In this document: in pieces, positions 7,242 to 15,232 of the stretch
Layout: the number at the start of each line of letters is the position of its first letter
How positions within the stretch are numbered: the first letter of the stretch is position 1
NCBI GenBank assembly: GCA_038244535.1
Contig: JBBRTJ010000069.1
Coordinates: 1-21,113 of the forward strand
Direction of reading: 5' to 3'
Source: JBBRTJ01 sp038244535
GTDB lineage: Bacteria; Actinomycetota; Acidimicrobiia; Acidimicrobiales; Ilumatobacteraceae
Length of the DNA stretch: 21,113 nucleotides
Program-made: the position numbers and the translations under genes
Notes under the pieces: model-generated
What the model was told of the DNA's origin: nothing
The model's database searches: none
Seen by the model: only the letters and a program-made list of their open reading frames with translations

Positions 7242-7985
7242 TCAGAGGCGTCCGGCCTCGATGATGCGCCGGAGGAACTGCTTGGTTCGCTCCTCGGCTG
7301 GGTCGGTGAAGATCTGCTCCGGTGGGCCTTCCTCGCACACGAAGCCGTCGCTCAGGAAGCACACCTTGCTGGCGACCTCGCGAGCAAAGCCCATCTCGTG
7401 GGTGGCGAGCAGCATCGTCATGCCGTCGAGGGCGAGCTCGCGCACGATGTTGAGCACCTCGGACACGAGCTCGGGGTCGAGCGCGGAGGTGATCTCGTCG
7501 AGCAGCAGGACCCGTGGCGCCATGGCGAGGGCCCGGATGATGGCGACGCGCTGCTGCTGGCCGCCCGACAGCCGGTCGGGGTACTCCTTGGCCTTCTGGG
7601 CCAACCCGATGCGCTCGAGCAGGTGCAACGCCTGGCCCTCGGCGGCGTGCTTGTTCATCCCGAGGACCTTGACCGGGGCCAGCGTGACGTTGGCCATCAC
7701 GGTCATGTGGGGGAACAGGTTGAAGCTCTGGAACACGATGCCCACGTCTTGGCGCAGCGCGTCGAGGTCGACACCGCTCCCGCTGACCCGTTCGCCGTCG
7801 ATGCGGATCTCGCCCCCGTCGATGATCTCGAGAGCGTTGATGCAGCGCAGCAAGGTGGACTTGCCACAGCCGGAGGGGCCGATGAGGCACACCACCTGGT
7901 GCTCGTCGACGTCGAGCGACAGGCCCCGCAGGACCTCGTTCTCGCCGAAGCGCTTGCTGACCTCGTCCATCTCGATGAAGGGCAT
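7242..7985 (-). CDS. Polar amino-acid ABC transporter, ATP-binding subunit
   Basis: A 247-residue ATPase of the GlnQ/HisP group that powers the importer encoded with it. It shows Walker A GPSGCGKST (36-44), the Q-loop glutamine Q86, the signature LSGGQQQR (139 on), Walker B VLLLDE (159-164) and H-loop H196 (ATHEMGFAREV). Walker B continues as DEITSALDP rather than the more usual DEPTSALDP, a variant known in this subfamily. ATG 7985 is only 4 bases after the permease stop and has no clear Shine-Dalgarno, so translation is probably coupled. A short GGTTC/GAACC inverted repeat just after the stop (7220-7236) lacks a T-tract and is at best a weak terminator. Confidence 0.95.
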   Translation of the reverse strand: MPFIEMDEVSKRFGENEVLRGLSLDVDEHQVVCLIGPSGCGKSTLLRCINALEIIDGGEIRIDGERVSGSGVDLDALRQDVGIVFQSFNLFPHMTVMANVTLAPVKVLGMNKHAAEGQALHLLERIGLAQKAKEYPDRLSGGQQQRVAIIRALAMAPRVLLLDEITSALDPELVSEVLNIVRELALDGMTMLLATHEMGFAREVASKVCFLSDGFVCEEGPPEQIFTDPAEERTKQFLRRIIEAGRL

Positions 7986-7989
7986 CGGA

Positions 7990-8988
7990 TCAGCCGTTCG
8001 CCCGCATGCGGGCCTGGTCTCGCTCGACCAGCCAGTCGGTCAAGCGCGCCAGGGGGATCGTGATCACCACGAAGCAGAGGGCAACGCCGGTGAAGGCCGA
8101 GAAGTTGGCGTTGGTGTTGGCGTAGATGCGGGCTCGGTTGAACGCCTCGAGGGTGCCGAGCACGCTGAGCAGTGCCGTGTCCTTCTGCAGGCCGATGAAG
8201 TCGTTGAGCAGCGGGGGGATGATGCGGCGCACCGCCTGGGGCACCACGACGTAGCGCAGCGTGCGCGAGTGGGACAGGCCGAGCGACCGGGCGGCGGCGG
8301 TCTGGCTCCAGTGGATGGAGCTGATGCCCGAGCGGTACACCTCGGCGACATAGGCGCCGTAGACGAGCGACAGGGCCAAGACGCCGTACTGGAAGTCGCT
8401 GAACCCCTCGAGGATCGGAAGGCCGGCGCGGGGCATGCCGAACCCGATGATGGCGATGACGAGGATGGCGGGAAGGCCACGGAACACGTCGGTGTAGGCG
8501 GTGGCCAGGAAGCGGACGGGGGCGGCGGCCTTGCCGGGCAGGCCACGCACGACGGCCACCACGAGGGCCCACACCAGCACGATGGCCTCGGTGAGCATGA
8601 AGGCCGAGATGTTGACCTTGAAGCCCTTCCAGATCGTCTCGCGGGCGTCCCAGATGGCCGAGAGGTCGAAGAAGCCGCTGCGGACCGCACCCCCGTTGAG
8701 GGTGAGGATCGCCACGATGAGCAGCACCGACCACAGCGTGAGGCCGAGTCCGATCGAGTACTGGGTGAGGTTGCGGGCCCGCTCGGCTGCCACCTGAGAG
8801 CGGTGGCGATCGGTGGTGCGCAGACGGCGGGACGTGAGGGCGGCGAGCACCGCCGGGATGCCGGTGAACGGGAACAGGATCGTCCCGAAGATCGGACCGA
8901 CCAGCGGCGCCTTGCGCACCGGCGGGCGACGTGGCTGCCCGAAGAGCCGCGCGTCATCCGATGGTGCGGTTGGTGTCGGTGCGCTCAT
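7990..8988 (-). CDS. Polar amino-acid ABC transporter permease with extra N-terminal CD225-like hairpin
   Basis: A 332-residue membrane protein of the HisM/GlnP family. The core spans about residues 120-320, with the ATPase-contacting EAA-type loop around 229-250 (AAARSLGLSHSRTLRYVVVPQA) and DFIGLQKDTALLSVLG. Family members are usually about 220-280 residues, and the extra length is N-terminal. After a Pro-rich start, residues 32-51 and 78-97 form two hydrophobic helices joined by a basic, arginine-rich linker ending in AAERARNLTQYSIGLGL. This layout resembles the CD225/dispanin or DUF4190 hairpin of actinobacterial membrane proteins. ATG 8988 lies 23 bases after the receptor gene's stop. The single permease would act as a homodimer. 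The permease call is firm; the N-terminal domain assignment is tentative. Confidence 0.93.
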   Translation of the reverse strand: MSAPTPTAPSDDARLFGQPRRPPVRKAPLVGPIFGTILFPFTGIPAVLAALTSRRLRTTDRHRSQVAAERARNLTQYSIGLGLTLWSVLLIVAILTLNGGAVRSGFFDLSAIWDARETIWKGFKVNISAFMLTEAIVLVWALVVAVVRGLPGKAAAPVRFLATAYTDVFRGLPAILVIAIIGFGMPRAGLPILEGFSDFQYGVLALSLVYGAYVAEVYRSGISSIHWSQTAAARSLGLSHSRTLRYVVVPQAVRRIIPPLLNDFIGLQKDTALLSVLGTLEAFNRARIYANTNANFSAFTGVALCFVVITIPLARLTDWLVERDQARMRANG

Positions 8989-9011
8989 CCCGGGGGACGA
9001 CGATCAGTGGC

Positions 9012-9860
9012 TCAGGGGACCTTGATGTAGGGGACCTTGGCGGGATCGCCACCGAGGCCGTCAGCTGGCTTCAGGTACTTGTCCGACCAGGTGGTCAGCA
9101 ACCCGTCCTTGGTCATCGCAGCCAGGAGCGCGTTGACCGCGGCCAGGTTCTTCGAGTCCTTCGGGAGCTGGATGCCATAGCTCTCACTGGTCTTGAACTG
9201 GCCGACGACCTCGGTGCTCTCGTAGCCCTTCTGCAGGGTCTGGGGGAGCACGATCACGGTGTCCATGATGACGGCGTCGATCTGCTTGGCCAGGAGGGCG
9301 TTGAACAGCGAGGGCGTGTCCTGGAAGACCTTGGTCTCCTTGGTCGGCTTGATCGTGGCGGTGAGGTAGTCGTAGCCGGTGGTGCCGGACTGAGCGCCCC
9401 ACTGGAGCTTGGCGGCGTCTGCGGCACTGGCCATCGTCGTGCCCTTGTTGACCATGATCCCCTGATCCGAGGAGAAGTACGGGTCCGAGTACAGGTTGAC
9501 CTTCTTGCGGGCATCGTTGATGGTGATCTGCGACAGCGCGATGTCGTAGTCGCTGACCTGGCCGGCCTGCAGCGCGGTGAAGTCGACGTTCTTGACCTTG
9601 ACGGCCAGGCCGAGGCGCTTGCCGAGCTCTTGGGCCAACGCCCATTCGTAGCCACCGGCGATCTTGTCGGGGTCGTCACCAGTCCAGAACCCGGGGGCAG
9701 GAAGCGAGGTGACCACGTTCAACGTGCCCTTGGTGACCGGGGTGAAGGCACCGGCGGCCGCGGTGGTGGCGGAACCGGACTTCGAGCTGGAGCCGCAGGC
9801 CGCGGCTCCGAGGGCGAGGGCACCGACGAGAGCGGTGATGCCGAGCGTGCGCAGACGCAT
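9012..9860 (-). CDS. Amino-acid ABC transporter substrate-binding lipoprotein
   Basis: A 282-residue receptor that would capture a polar amino acid outside the membrane and deliver it to the adjacent permease. It begins with a lipoprotein signal peptide (MRLRTLG, hydrophobic stretch, LGAAAC with lipidated C22), followed by a Ser/Thr/Ala linker and an SBP_bac_3-type two-lobed fold (YEWALAQELGKRLGL, DYDIALSQITINDARKKVNLYSDPYF, WGAQSGTTGYDYL, LAKQIDAVIMDT). ATG 9860 has AAGGGG five bases upstream (plus 9866-9871). It is the first gene of the set receptor-permease-ATPase. The usual GFDVDL motif is changed to GYEWAL, so the ligand cannot be guessed. Confidence 0.94.
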   Translation of the reverse strand: MRLRTLGITALVGALALGAAACGSSSKSGSATTAAAGAFTPVTKGTLNVVTSLPAPGFWTGDDPDKIAGGYEWALAQELGKRLGLAVKVKNVDFTALQAGQVSDYDIALSQITINDARKKVNLYSDPYFSSDQGIMVNKGTTMASAADAAKLQWGAQSGTTGYDYLTATIKPTKETKVFQDTPSLFNALLAKQIDAVIMDTVIVLPQTLQKGYESTEVVGQFKTSESYGIQLPKDSKNLAAVNALLAAMTKDGLLTTWSDKYLKPADGLGGDPAKVPYIKVP

Positions 9861-9914
9861 GAAGACCCCTTACGGGAGGTGGGCGGAGGGTGACACGAGC
9901 ATAGACACCGGGTA

Positions 9915-10598
9915 TCAGCGGCTGAGGAGCAGCGCCACCTCGACCGCGATCGGGCCGTGCACGCCAAGGGCGATGATCTGCTCGATGTCGCCCGAGCGAC
10001 TGGGGCCGGTGATGAGCACGAGGTTGCTCGGCGGTCGGCCGGCATCGGGCGAGCCGAGGCGGCGCAGCACGTCGGCCGACGACGCCACGATCCGGCTGGC
10101 GGGGATCACGCACAGGTGGACCGGGGGCAGCAGGCTGGCCGACCGACCCCCGGCGGCATCGGTGGACATGACGAGCGTTCCGGTGGTGGCCAGCGCGTGC
10201 GTCGCCGAGGTGATGCCGAGGTCGGCGTCGGCCGCGGTGGCCAGGGTGAGGGCGCTGACCTCGACGCCCTGAGCGACGAACTGCGCGGCGGCCGCCTGGG
10301 CGTCGGGCTCGGTGGTCACAACGGCGCGCCGCACTCGATGACGCGAGACGATGTCGGCGATGAGCGCGTCGGGCACCGCGTGGCCGCTGATCTCGTGCAC
10401 GACCACGCGGGCCGCCCGAGCGTTGCTGACGAACGACATGATCAGGTCGTCGGGGGCGAGCAGGTCAGACACGGCGACGGGCACAGTGGCGAGGCCGGGG
10501 CCCATGGGGTGGGCGGTGTTGGCCGGCACGCCATCGGCTAGCCGGTGGCGCAGCCGGGTCAGGAAGGCTGCTCGATCGCCGGTCTCGAGCGGGGTCAT
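9915..10598 (-). CDS. lutC: LutC/YkgG-family LUD-domain protein
   Basis: A 227-residue LUD-domain protein, the third component of the LutABC L-lactate oxidation complex. It has the typical ending GPSRSGDIEQIIALGVHGP, plus the middle motif ADLGITSATHALATTGTLVM shared with LutB's N-terminal domain. The start ATG 10598 overlaps the lutB stop (ATGA), so it is translationally coupled. Order lutA-lutB-lutC matches Bacillus subtilis, where the operon allows growth on lactate; the biochemical role of LutC itself is not well defined. The frame stays open through lutB on the same strand but that portion is out-of-frame noise. Confidence 0.92.
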   Translation of the reverse strand: MTPLETGDRAAFLTRLRHRLADGVPANTAHPMGPGLATVPVAVSDLLAPDDLIMSFVSNARAARVVVHEISGHAVPDALIADIVSRHRVRRAVVTTEPDAQAAAAQFVAQGVEVSALTLATAADADLGITSATHALATTGTLVMSTDAAGGRSASLLPPVHLCVIPASRIVASSADVLRRLGSPDAGRPPSNLVLITGPSRSGDIEQIIALGVHGPIAVEVALLLSR

Positions 10599-12019
10599 CG
10601 CTCGGCGTGGTTCCATCGCTCGGTGAACGTGCGGGTCGCGGGCACCGGCGTCGTGCGGCCCTCGGTCCATCGGGCCGCACCCGGGAACCCGCCGAGCACA
10701 CCGGTGAGCGAGCGGCCCGTCGTCGCGGCCTTGAGCGAGGCCCGGTAGGTGCGAGGCCGCCCCCACGTCGCCGACCACGCCCTCCATGCCGCCCGCTCGG
10801 CCACCCCGGCATCGGCGGCCTTGCGTCGACGGAGCGACAGCAGGAGGTCCTGCAGCGGGATCATCACCGGGCAGGCGTCCATGCACGCGCCGCACAGGGT
10901 GGATGCGTTGCCGAGCTCGGCGGCCTCGTCGTGCTGGCCGGCGAGCAGCGGCGTGAGGACGGCCCCGATGGGTCCGCTGTAGACCCAGCCGTAGGCGTGG
11001 CCCCCTACCTGGCGGTACACGGGGCACACGTTGAGGCAGGCGCCGCAGCGGATGCAGGCCAGCGACTCGTGCAGGTCGCTGCCGAGCACGTCGCTGCGGC
11101 CGTTGTCGAGGATGACCACGTGCAGCTCGTCGGGACCGTCGGCCTCGCCGGCGCGGCGAGGGCCGGTGATGATGTTGGTGTAGGTGCTGAGGTGCTGCCC
11201 AGTGCCGCTGCGGGCGAGCAGGTTGACCAGCAGGTCGGCCTGCTCCCAGGTGTCCACGAGGCGCTCCATGCCCATGATCGCGACGTGGACGCGCGGCACG
11301 GTCGTGCTCAGACGGCCGTTCCCCTCGTTCTCGACCAGGAGGATCGAGCCCGTCTCGGCGATGCCGAGGTTGCACCCCGTCACGCCCAGGTCGGCGGCCA
11401 GGAACCGCGCCCGGAGCTGCTCGCGCGCGAACGCGGCCAGCTCCTCGGGCTCGGTGCCGAGGACCCTGCCATCGGTCGCCTCGGGCTGGAGGATGTCGCG
11501 CACCTGGAAGCGATCGAGGTGCACCGCGGGGGCGATGATGTGGCTCGGCGTCTGCCCGGCGAGCTGGATGATCCACTCGCCGAGGTCGGTCTCGACCACC
11601 GAGGTGCCGGCGGCCTGGAGCGCTTCGTTGAGCGCTGTCTCCTCGGACGCCATCGACTTGCCCTTCACCACGGAGCGGGCACCGATGCGGGCCGCCACCG
11701 CCGCGATGTAGGCGTTGGCATCGTCGCCATCGCGCGCCCAGTGGACGTGGCCGCCGTTGGCGATCACGTTGTCGGCGAAGCGGTCGAGCACGGCGGGGAG
11801 GCGGGCCAGCACGTCGTGGCGGACGCGGCGGGCCGCGGCGCGCAGCGCAGTGGGGTCCTCGAGGTGCGACAGCGCCTCGACTCTGCCGTTGGAGAACCGC
11901 ACCACGGCCTTGCCGATCGAAGCGCGCAGGCGCAGGTCGGTGGTGGCGTCGCGCGTTCGCTCGCGCAGCGTGGTGCCCTCGAGGAGGTGATGGGCGGGTG
12001 GGGGCGTGGTGGTGCTCAT
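10595..12019 (-). CDS. lutB: LutB-type iron-sulfur lactate utilization protein
   Basis: A 474-residue cytoplasmic iron-sulfur protein of the LutABC complex oxidising L-lactate to pyruvate. The N-terminal LUD domain (about residues 60-300) includes KGKSMASEE and ADLGVTGCNLGIAETGSI. The C-terminal part has two ferredoxin-like clusters: C322-x2-C325-x2-C328-x3-C332-P (CIRCGACLNVCP) and CGACMDACP with C376, C379 and C383. The closing segment has the RKAADAG and tryptophan-rich region of LutB. Length matches the family (about 470). ATG 12019 overlaps the lutA stop as ATGA, and its own stop overlaps the lutC ATG, so the three genes are tightly coupled. Confidence 0.95.
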   Translation of the reverse strand: MSTTTPPPAHHLLEGTTLRERTRDATTDLRLRASIGKAVVRFSNGRVEALSHLEDPTALRAAARRVRHDVLARLPAVLDRFADNVIANGGHVHWARDGDDANAYIAAVAARIGARSVVKGKSMASEETALNEALQAAGTSVVETDLGEWIIQLAGQTPSHIIAPAVHLDRFQVRDILQPEATDGRVLGTEPEELAAFAREQLRARFLAADLGVTGCNLGIAETGSILLVENEGNGRLSTTVPRVHVAIMGMERLVDTWEQADLLVNLLARSGTGQHLSTYTNIITGPRRAGEADGPDELHVVILDNGRSDVLGSDLHESLACIRCGACLNVCPVYRQVGGHAYGWVYSGPIGAVLTPLLAGQHDEAAELGNASTLCGACMDACPVMIPLQDLLLSLRRRKAADAGVAERAAWRAWSATWGRPRTYRASLKAATTGRSLTGVLGGFPGAARWTEGRTTPVPATRTFTERWNHAER

Positions 12020-12753
12020 GGGAGCGCCGCGGCCAGGACCTCGGCGATGTGGCGGGTGACGATGGGGTTGCCCTCGTGCTCGGCGCGGGTCCGCATCTGC
12101 ATGAGGCACGACGTGTCGGCGCCCACCAGGATCGCCCCAGGCGCTTCTTCGGCCAGGGTGCCCAACTTGTCGTCGGCCATGGCCACCGAGGTCTCGGGCA
12201 GCTTGCACGAGAACAGCCCGCCGAAGCCGCAGCAGCGCTGACCGGCTGACCAGTCCACTCGCTCGATCCCACCGACGGCGTCGAGGAGCTGCTCGGGCTG
12301 CTGCTCGACGCGCAGCTCGCGCAGCATGTGGCACGAGTGGTGGTAAGCGACCGACATCGCCTCGGTGGCGGCGAGCGGGGGCATCGGCAACGTGGCCAGC
12401 AGCTCGGTCAGCTCACGCGTGCGCCCCGCCAGCGCCCTGGCCTGCGCGGCCGCCTCGTGGTCGCCGACGACCTCGAACAGCTCGGGCCAGAAGACCCGGA
12501 TCATGGTGGCGCACGAGCCCGCGGGCACGACGATCACCTCGGCGTCGTCGGCGCTGAGCGCAGCCAGCGATGTGCGGGCCACTGCGGCGGCGTCGTCGGC
12601 GAACCCCGAGTTCCACGCAGGTTGGCCGCAGCAGACCTGTCCGCGCGGGACGGTGACGTCGCACCCGCCGGCCCTCAGCACGGCAACCGTGGCGTCGCCG
12701 ACCTCGGGCGCGAACAGGTCGACCATGCACGTGACGAACAGTGCTGCCCTCAT
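12016..12753 (-). CDS. lutA: LutA-type CCG-domain lactate utilization protein
   Basis: A 245-residue protein with two cysteine-rich CCG modules, the hallmark of LutA, GlpC and HdrB subunits: VCCGQPAWNSG (C41-C42) and RCCGFGGLFSCK (C174, C175, C183). Further cysteines occur at C9, C81 and C141 (HHSCHMLRE). CCG modules bind an iron-sulfur cluster that takes part in electron transfer from lactate. Length is normal (about 240). ATG 12753 follows the upstream CMD-like gene by 12 bases; no good Shine-Dalgarno is present, although a TAGCGT beginning at that gene's stop codon lies 9 nt before the ATG. The stop overlaps lutB. Confidence 0.94.
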   Translation of the reverse strand: MRAALFVTCMVDLFAPEVGDATVAVLRAGGCDVTVPRGQVCCGQPAWNSGFADDAAAVARTSLAALSADDAEVIVVPAGSCATMIRVFWPELFEVVGDHEAAAQARALAGRTRELTELLATLPMPPLAATEAMSVAYHHSCHMLRELRVEQQPEQLLDAVGGIERVDWSAGQRCCGFGGLFSCKLPETSVAMADDKLGTLAEEAPGAILVGADTSCLMQMRTRAEHEGNPIVTRHIAEVLAAALP

Positions 12754-12765
12754 CGCCCGGTGACG

Positions 12766-13362
12766 CTACTGATCGCCCGGCACGGGCAGCCCGTCGACGC
12801 CGGCGTCGAGCGGCACGCGGCAGCTGTTGAGCACGAACGACACCAGGTGGTACTGCCCCACGGTGAAAGGCACCTCGAGGAGCTGGTGGGTGTCGTACCG
12901 CTCGGCCAGCTGGGCCCAGGTCCCGTCGGTGATGGTGCCTGTTTGGTGCAGCTCGTCGGTGGCCCGCAGCAGCGCAGCTTCGAACGGCGCCCAGGAGGAG
13001 TCGTCGGGTCCTGCGACCACGGCGGTCAGCTCGGCGTCGGTGATGCCGCACCGCTTGGCGATGATCGCGTGCTGCCCCCACTCGTAAGGCGCCTGGTTGA
13101 GCCAGCCGGTGCGCAGGATCAGCAGCTCCCGGTCGCGCTCGGGTAGCTCGCTCTTGGACAGCACATGCGCGGCGAACACCATCCAGCGCTTCAGGAGCTT
13201 GGGGTGGTTGGCGATGGTGGCGAAGATGTTGAGGGGCCGGCCGTCCGGACCGTCGAGCATCTTGCCGAGCAGGGCAGTGGTCTCGTCGTCCCACTGCTCG
13301 GGGGGCAGCGGCGCGATGCGAGGGGCGAGCGGCTCTGTGCGGTGGTCGGCCATGTCGGTCAT
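12766..13362 (-). CDS. Carboxymuconolactone decarboxylase-like (AhpD-fold) protein
   Basis: A 198-residue protein of the CMD/AhpD all-helical fold. The recognisable core is LPERDRELLILRTGWLNQAPYEWGQHAIIAKRCG in sense (residues about 73-106; key residues E78, W94-type EWGQH and the following glycine). It lacks the CxxC of AhpD peroxidases, so a thiol-dependent peroxidase role is unlikely; members with EWxxH often accompany aromatic or ketone metabolism genes. The exact reaction is unknown. ATG 13362 is used; ATG 13353 is a close alternative. It is the first gene of the run into lutABC (12-nt gap), and its start is only 11 bp from the divergent HIT gene. Confidence 0.82.
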   Translation of the reverse strand: MTDMADHRTEPLAPRIAPLPPEQWDDETTALLGKMLDGPDGRPLNIFATIANHPKLLKRWMVFAAHVLSKSELPERDRELLILRTGWLNQAPYEWGQHAIIAKRCGITDAELTAVVAGPDDSSWAPFEAALLRATDELHQTGTITDGTWAQLAERYDTHQLLEVPFTVGQYHLVSFVLNSCRVPLDAGVDGLPVPGDQ

Positions 13363-13373
13363 GCTCGCGCCCC

Positions 13374-13790
13374 GTGGACGGCTGTGCCTTCTGTGAGATC
13401 GTTGCCGGGACCGAGCCGGCTCATGTCGTGCTGGCCGACGAGGTGGTGGTGGCGTTCCTCGACCGTCGCCCCGTGTTCGTCGGCCACGTGCTGGTCGTGC
13501 CCCGCAGCCACGTCGTCACGCTCGTCGATCTCGAACCCGATGCCGTCGGGCCGCTGTTCGAGCGGGTGCGCACCGTCACCGCCGCGGTGCAGCGGGCCCT
13601 CGGTGCCGACGGCTCGTTCGTGGCTGTCAACAACGTTGTGAGCCAGAGCGTGCCCCACCTCCACGTCCACGTCGTGCCGAGGCGGCGCAAGGACGGGTTG
13701 CGGGGGTTCTTCTGGCCCCGTGTGCGCTACCGGGACGACGACGAGATGGCAGCGACGGCCGCCGCGATCCGGGCCGCGCTCGAACACTGA
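13374..13790 (+). CDS. HIT-family nucleotide-binding hydrolase
   Basis: A 138-residue histidine-triad protein. The catalytic triad HLHVHVVP is at H95, H97 and H99, and the N-terminus CAFCEIVAG matches the usual CxFCxI opening of HIT proteins. Family members hydrolyse or transfer nucleotide monophosphates (for example AMP-lysine or Ap4A-type compounds); the substrate here is unknown. The start is GTG 13374, giving the expected N-terminus. Only 11 bp separate it from the divergent CMD-like gene, and no Shine-Dalgarno is present; CATGCT 8 nt upstream is a weak -10 candidate lying inside the other gene. It is convergent with the DUF429 gene 49 bp downstream. Confidence 0.92.
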   Translation: MDGCAFCEIVAGTEPAHVVLADEVVVAFLDRRPVFVGHVLVVPRSHVVTLVDLEPDAVGPLFERVRTVTAAVQRALGADGSFVAVNNVVSQSVPHLHVHVVPRRRKDGLRGFFWPRVRYRDDDEMAATAAAIRAALEH

Positions 13791-13839
13791 TCTGGCCCAC
13801 GATGCGCCATGAACGACACCGGCTCGGTGCGCCAGCCGC

Positions 13840-14532
13840 TCAGCACACGATGCGCATGGGCAGTCCTCGACGGTCGTGCGAGCCGTCACCGAGCTCGACG
13901 TGCTGGCCCTGGGCGAAGCGGCGGGCGCTCCACCGCACGGCGAGGGCATCTAGCACATCGTCGGCGGCGGCGACCGAACGGTGCAGCGATGCGGCCAGTC
14001 CGGCGACGTCGTCGAACTCGCTGGTCAGCGCTGCGACCCGAGCGTCGATCCCGGCGGGGCCTCGCTTGGGCGGCAGCACGACCCCGCACATCATGGCGAA
14101 CGAGCACTCGGGGTGGATCTCGACGACGGCATCACCGGGACCGATGAGGGCATCGAGCTCTCGGATCTTTCCGAACAGGTTGAACGACTGCTTGGTCAGG
14201 CCGGTGCCGAACTCGGCCTTCGATCGGGCGTTGGCTTCGGCGTAGTTGGCGGCGGCAACGAGCGACCGCGGCGGCGTCGGGAACACGGTCGAGCCACGAG
14301 GCGACAGCAGCGCGCGGGCAGCGAGGTCGGCGGCTCGCGGCGGATGGTCCGGCAATCCGATCGGCATGTCGACACCGAGCACGACGAGCGTGCCGCGATG
14401 GATGGCATCGACGGTCGCCGCCAGCGACTCGGTCGCTTCGACAGTGACGGCTCGGCCGGTGAGCGCCGCGGTCGCGACGACCCATCCACCGCGGCAGCCG
14501 TCAGCGCCAGCCACCGCGCGACGAGCGCTCAC
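13840..14532 (-). CDS. DUF429 family protein (predicted RNase H-like fold)
   Basis: A 230-residue DUF429 protein, a family predicted to have an RNase H-like fold but with no established function. Conserved pieces are GADGCRGGWVV (D11), GVDMPIGLP (D55), EIHPECSFAMMCG and the C-terminal DDVLDALAVRWSA; the spaced acidic residues could form a metal site. The frame extends upstream, but GTG 14532 overlapping the stop of the GNAT gene (GTGA) is the coupled start and gives the family's standard N-terminus. Being translated behind an acetyltransferase suggests the two work together or are simply co-regulated; function is not known. Confidence 0.86.
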   Translation of the reverse strand: MSARRAVAGADGCRGGWVVATAALTGRAVTVEATESLAATVDAIHRGTLVVLGVDMPIGLPDHPPRAADLAARALLSPRGSTVFPTPPRSLVAAANYAEANARSKAEFGTGLTKQSFNLFGKIRELDALIGPGDAVVEIHPECSFAMMCGVVLPPKRGPAGIDARVAALTSEFDDVAGLAASLHRSVAAADDVLDALAVRWSARRFAQGQHVELGDGSHDRRGLPMRIVC

Positions 14533-15209
14533 TCGATGCCGAACATCTCGCGGCAGGGCTCGAGCCCGATGATCTCGATGTCGTCGCGCCGGTGCTCGAG
14601 CCATCGCTCGCGCGTGAGCCGAAGGCCGATCAAGGTCGATGGTTGATCGCGACGAAGGGCGCGTCGCGTGCCATCAGGCTCGTAGCCGAGCGAGCGCGAC
14701 ACACCCAGCGATGGCGCGTTGTCCTCCCATGCGCCACTGAGCGCGCGGTCCGCGCCAAGGCCCTCGAATGCGAGGTGGAGGACAGCGGTGCGCATCTCCT
14801 TACCGATGCCCTTGCCCTGGTGCTCCCGGCCGAGCCACGACCCCGTGGCGACCTGGCGAAGCACCCGGAAGTCCTTGGCCAGCACGTCTTGTACGCCAAC
14901 GACCTCGCCTTCGTAAACCACCGCAAGCGGGCACGACCAGTCGTTCGGCTGCCACGCGACACGCAGGCGCCACAGGTGCTGCAGGGTGTTGCGCTGCTGC
15001 AGCGGAGGCGGCACATCAGTCCACGGGATGGAGAACGGCATCCACCCTGGGTCGTGCACGCCGCGGGCTCCGAGGTCGGCCAAGGCGCGGCAGTCGTCGT
15101 CGTCCGGGTAGCGCAGTTCGACGCGAGTCGTTCGCACTCGCAACGAGAAGAGCGGCCAATGCACCATTTCCATGCGCGGATGATGCACGCTGTACATCCG
15201 AGAGGCCAT
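14529..15209 (-). CDS. GNAT-family N-acetyltransferase
   Basis: A 226-residue acetyltransferase of the RimJ/RimL-like branch. The acetyl-CoA pyrophosphate loop HQGKGIGKE lies at about residues 130-138, preceded by VATGSWLGRE and followed by AVLHLAFEGLGAD and NAPSLGVSRSLGY. A motif near the N-terminus (HDPGWMPFSIPWTD) is common in actinobacterial relatives. The start is uncertain: ATG 15209 has GGAGG (plus 15219-15223) nine bases upstream; ATG 15173 lies nearer to where relatives begin (MEMVHWPLFSLRVRT) and has CATCAT 6 nt upstream; the longest frame starts at 15248. The acceptor substrate is unknown. Its stop overlaps the DUF429 start, so these two form an operon. Confidence 0.88.
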   Translation of the reverse strand: MASRMYSVHHPRMEMVHWPLFSLRVRTTRVELRYPDDDDCRALADLGARGVHDPGWMPFSIPWTDVPPPLQQRNTLQHLWRLRVAWQPNDWSCPLAVVYEGEVVGVQDVLAKDFRVLRQVATGSWLGREHQGKGIGKEMRTAVLHLAFEGLGADRALSGAWEDNAPSLGVSRSLGYEPDGTRRALRRDQPSTLIGLRLTRERWLEHRRDDIEIIGLEPCREMFGIE

Positions 15210-15232
15210 CCGAATACGCCTCCGAAGGGATA

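Noticed and set aside
6561..9030. Two long plus-strand frames (500 and 589 codons) opposite phoH and the ABC genes
   Set aside because: Low-complexity translations antisense to genes with complete catalytic motifs.
10607..12241. 544-codon plus-strand frame opposite lutB and lutA
   Set aside because: Composition of a GC-rich shadow; the minus strand holds conserved cysteine clusters.
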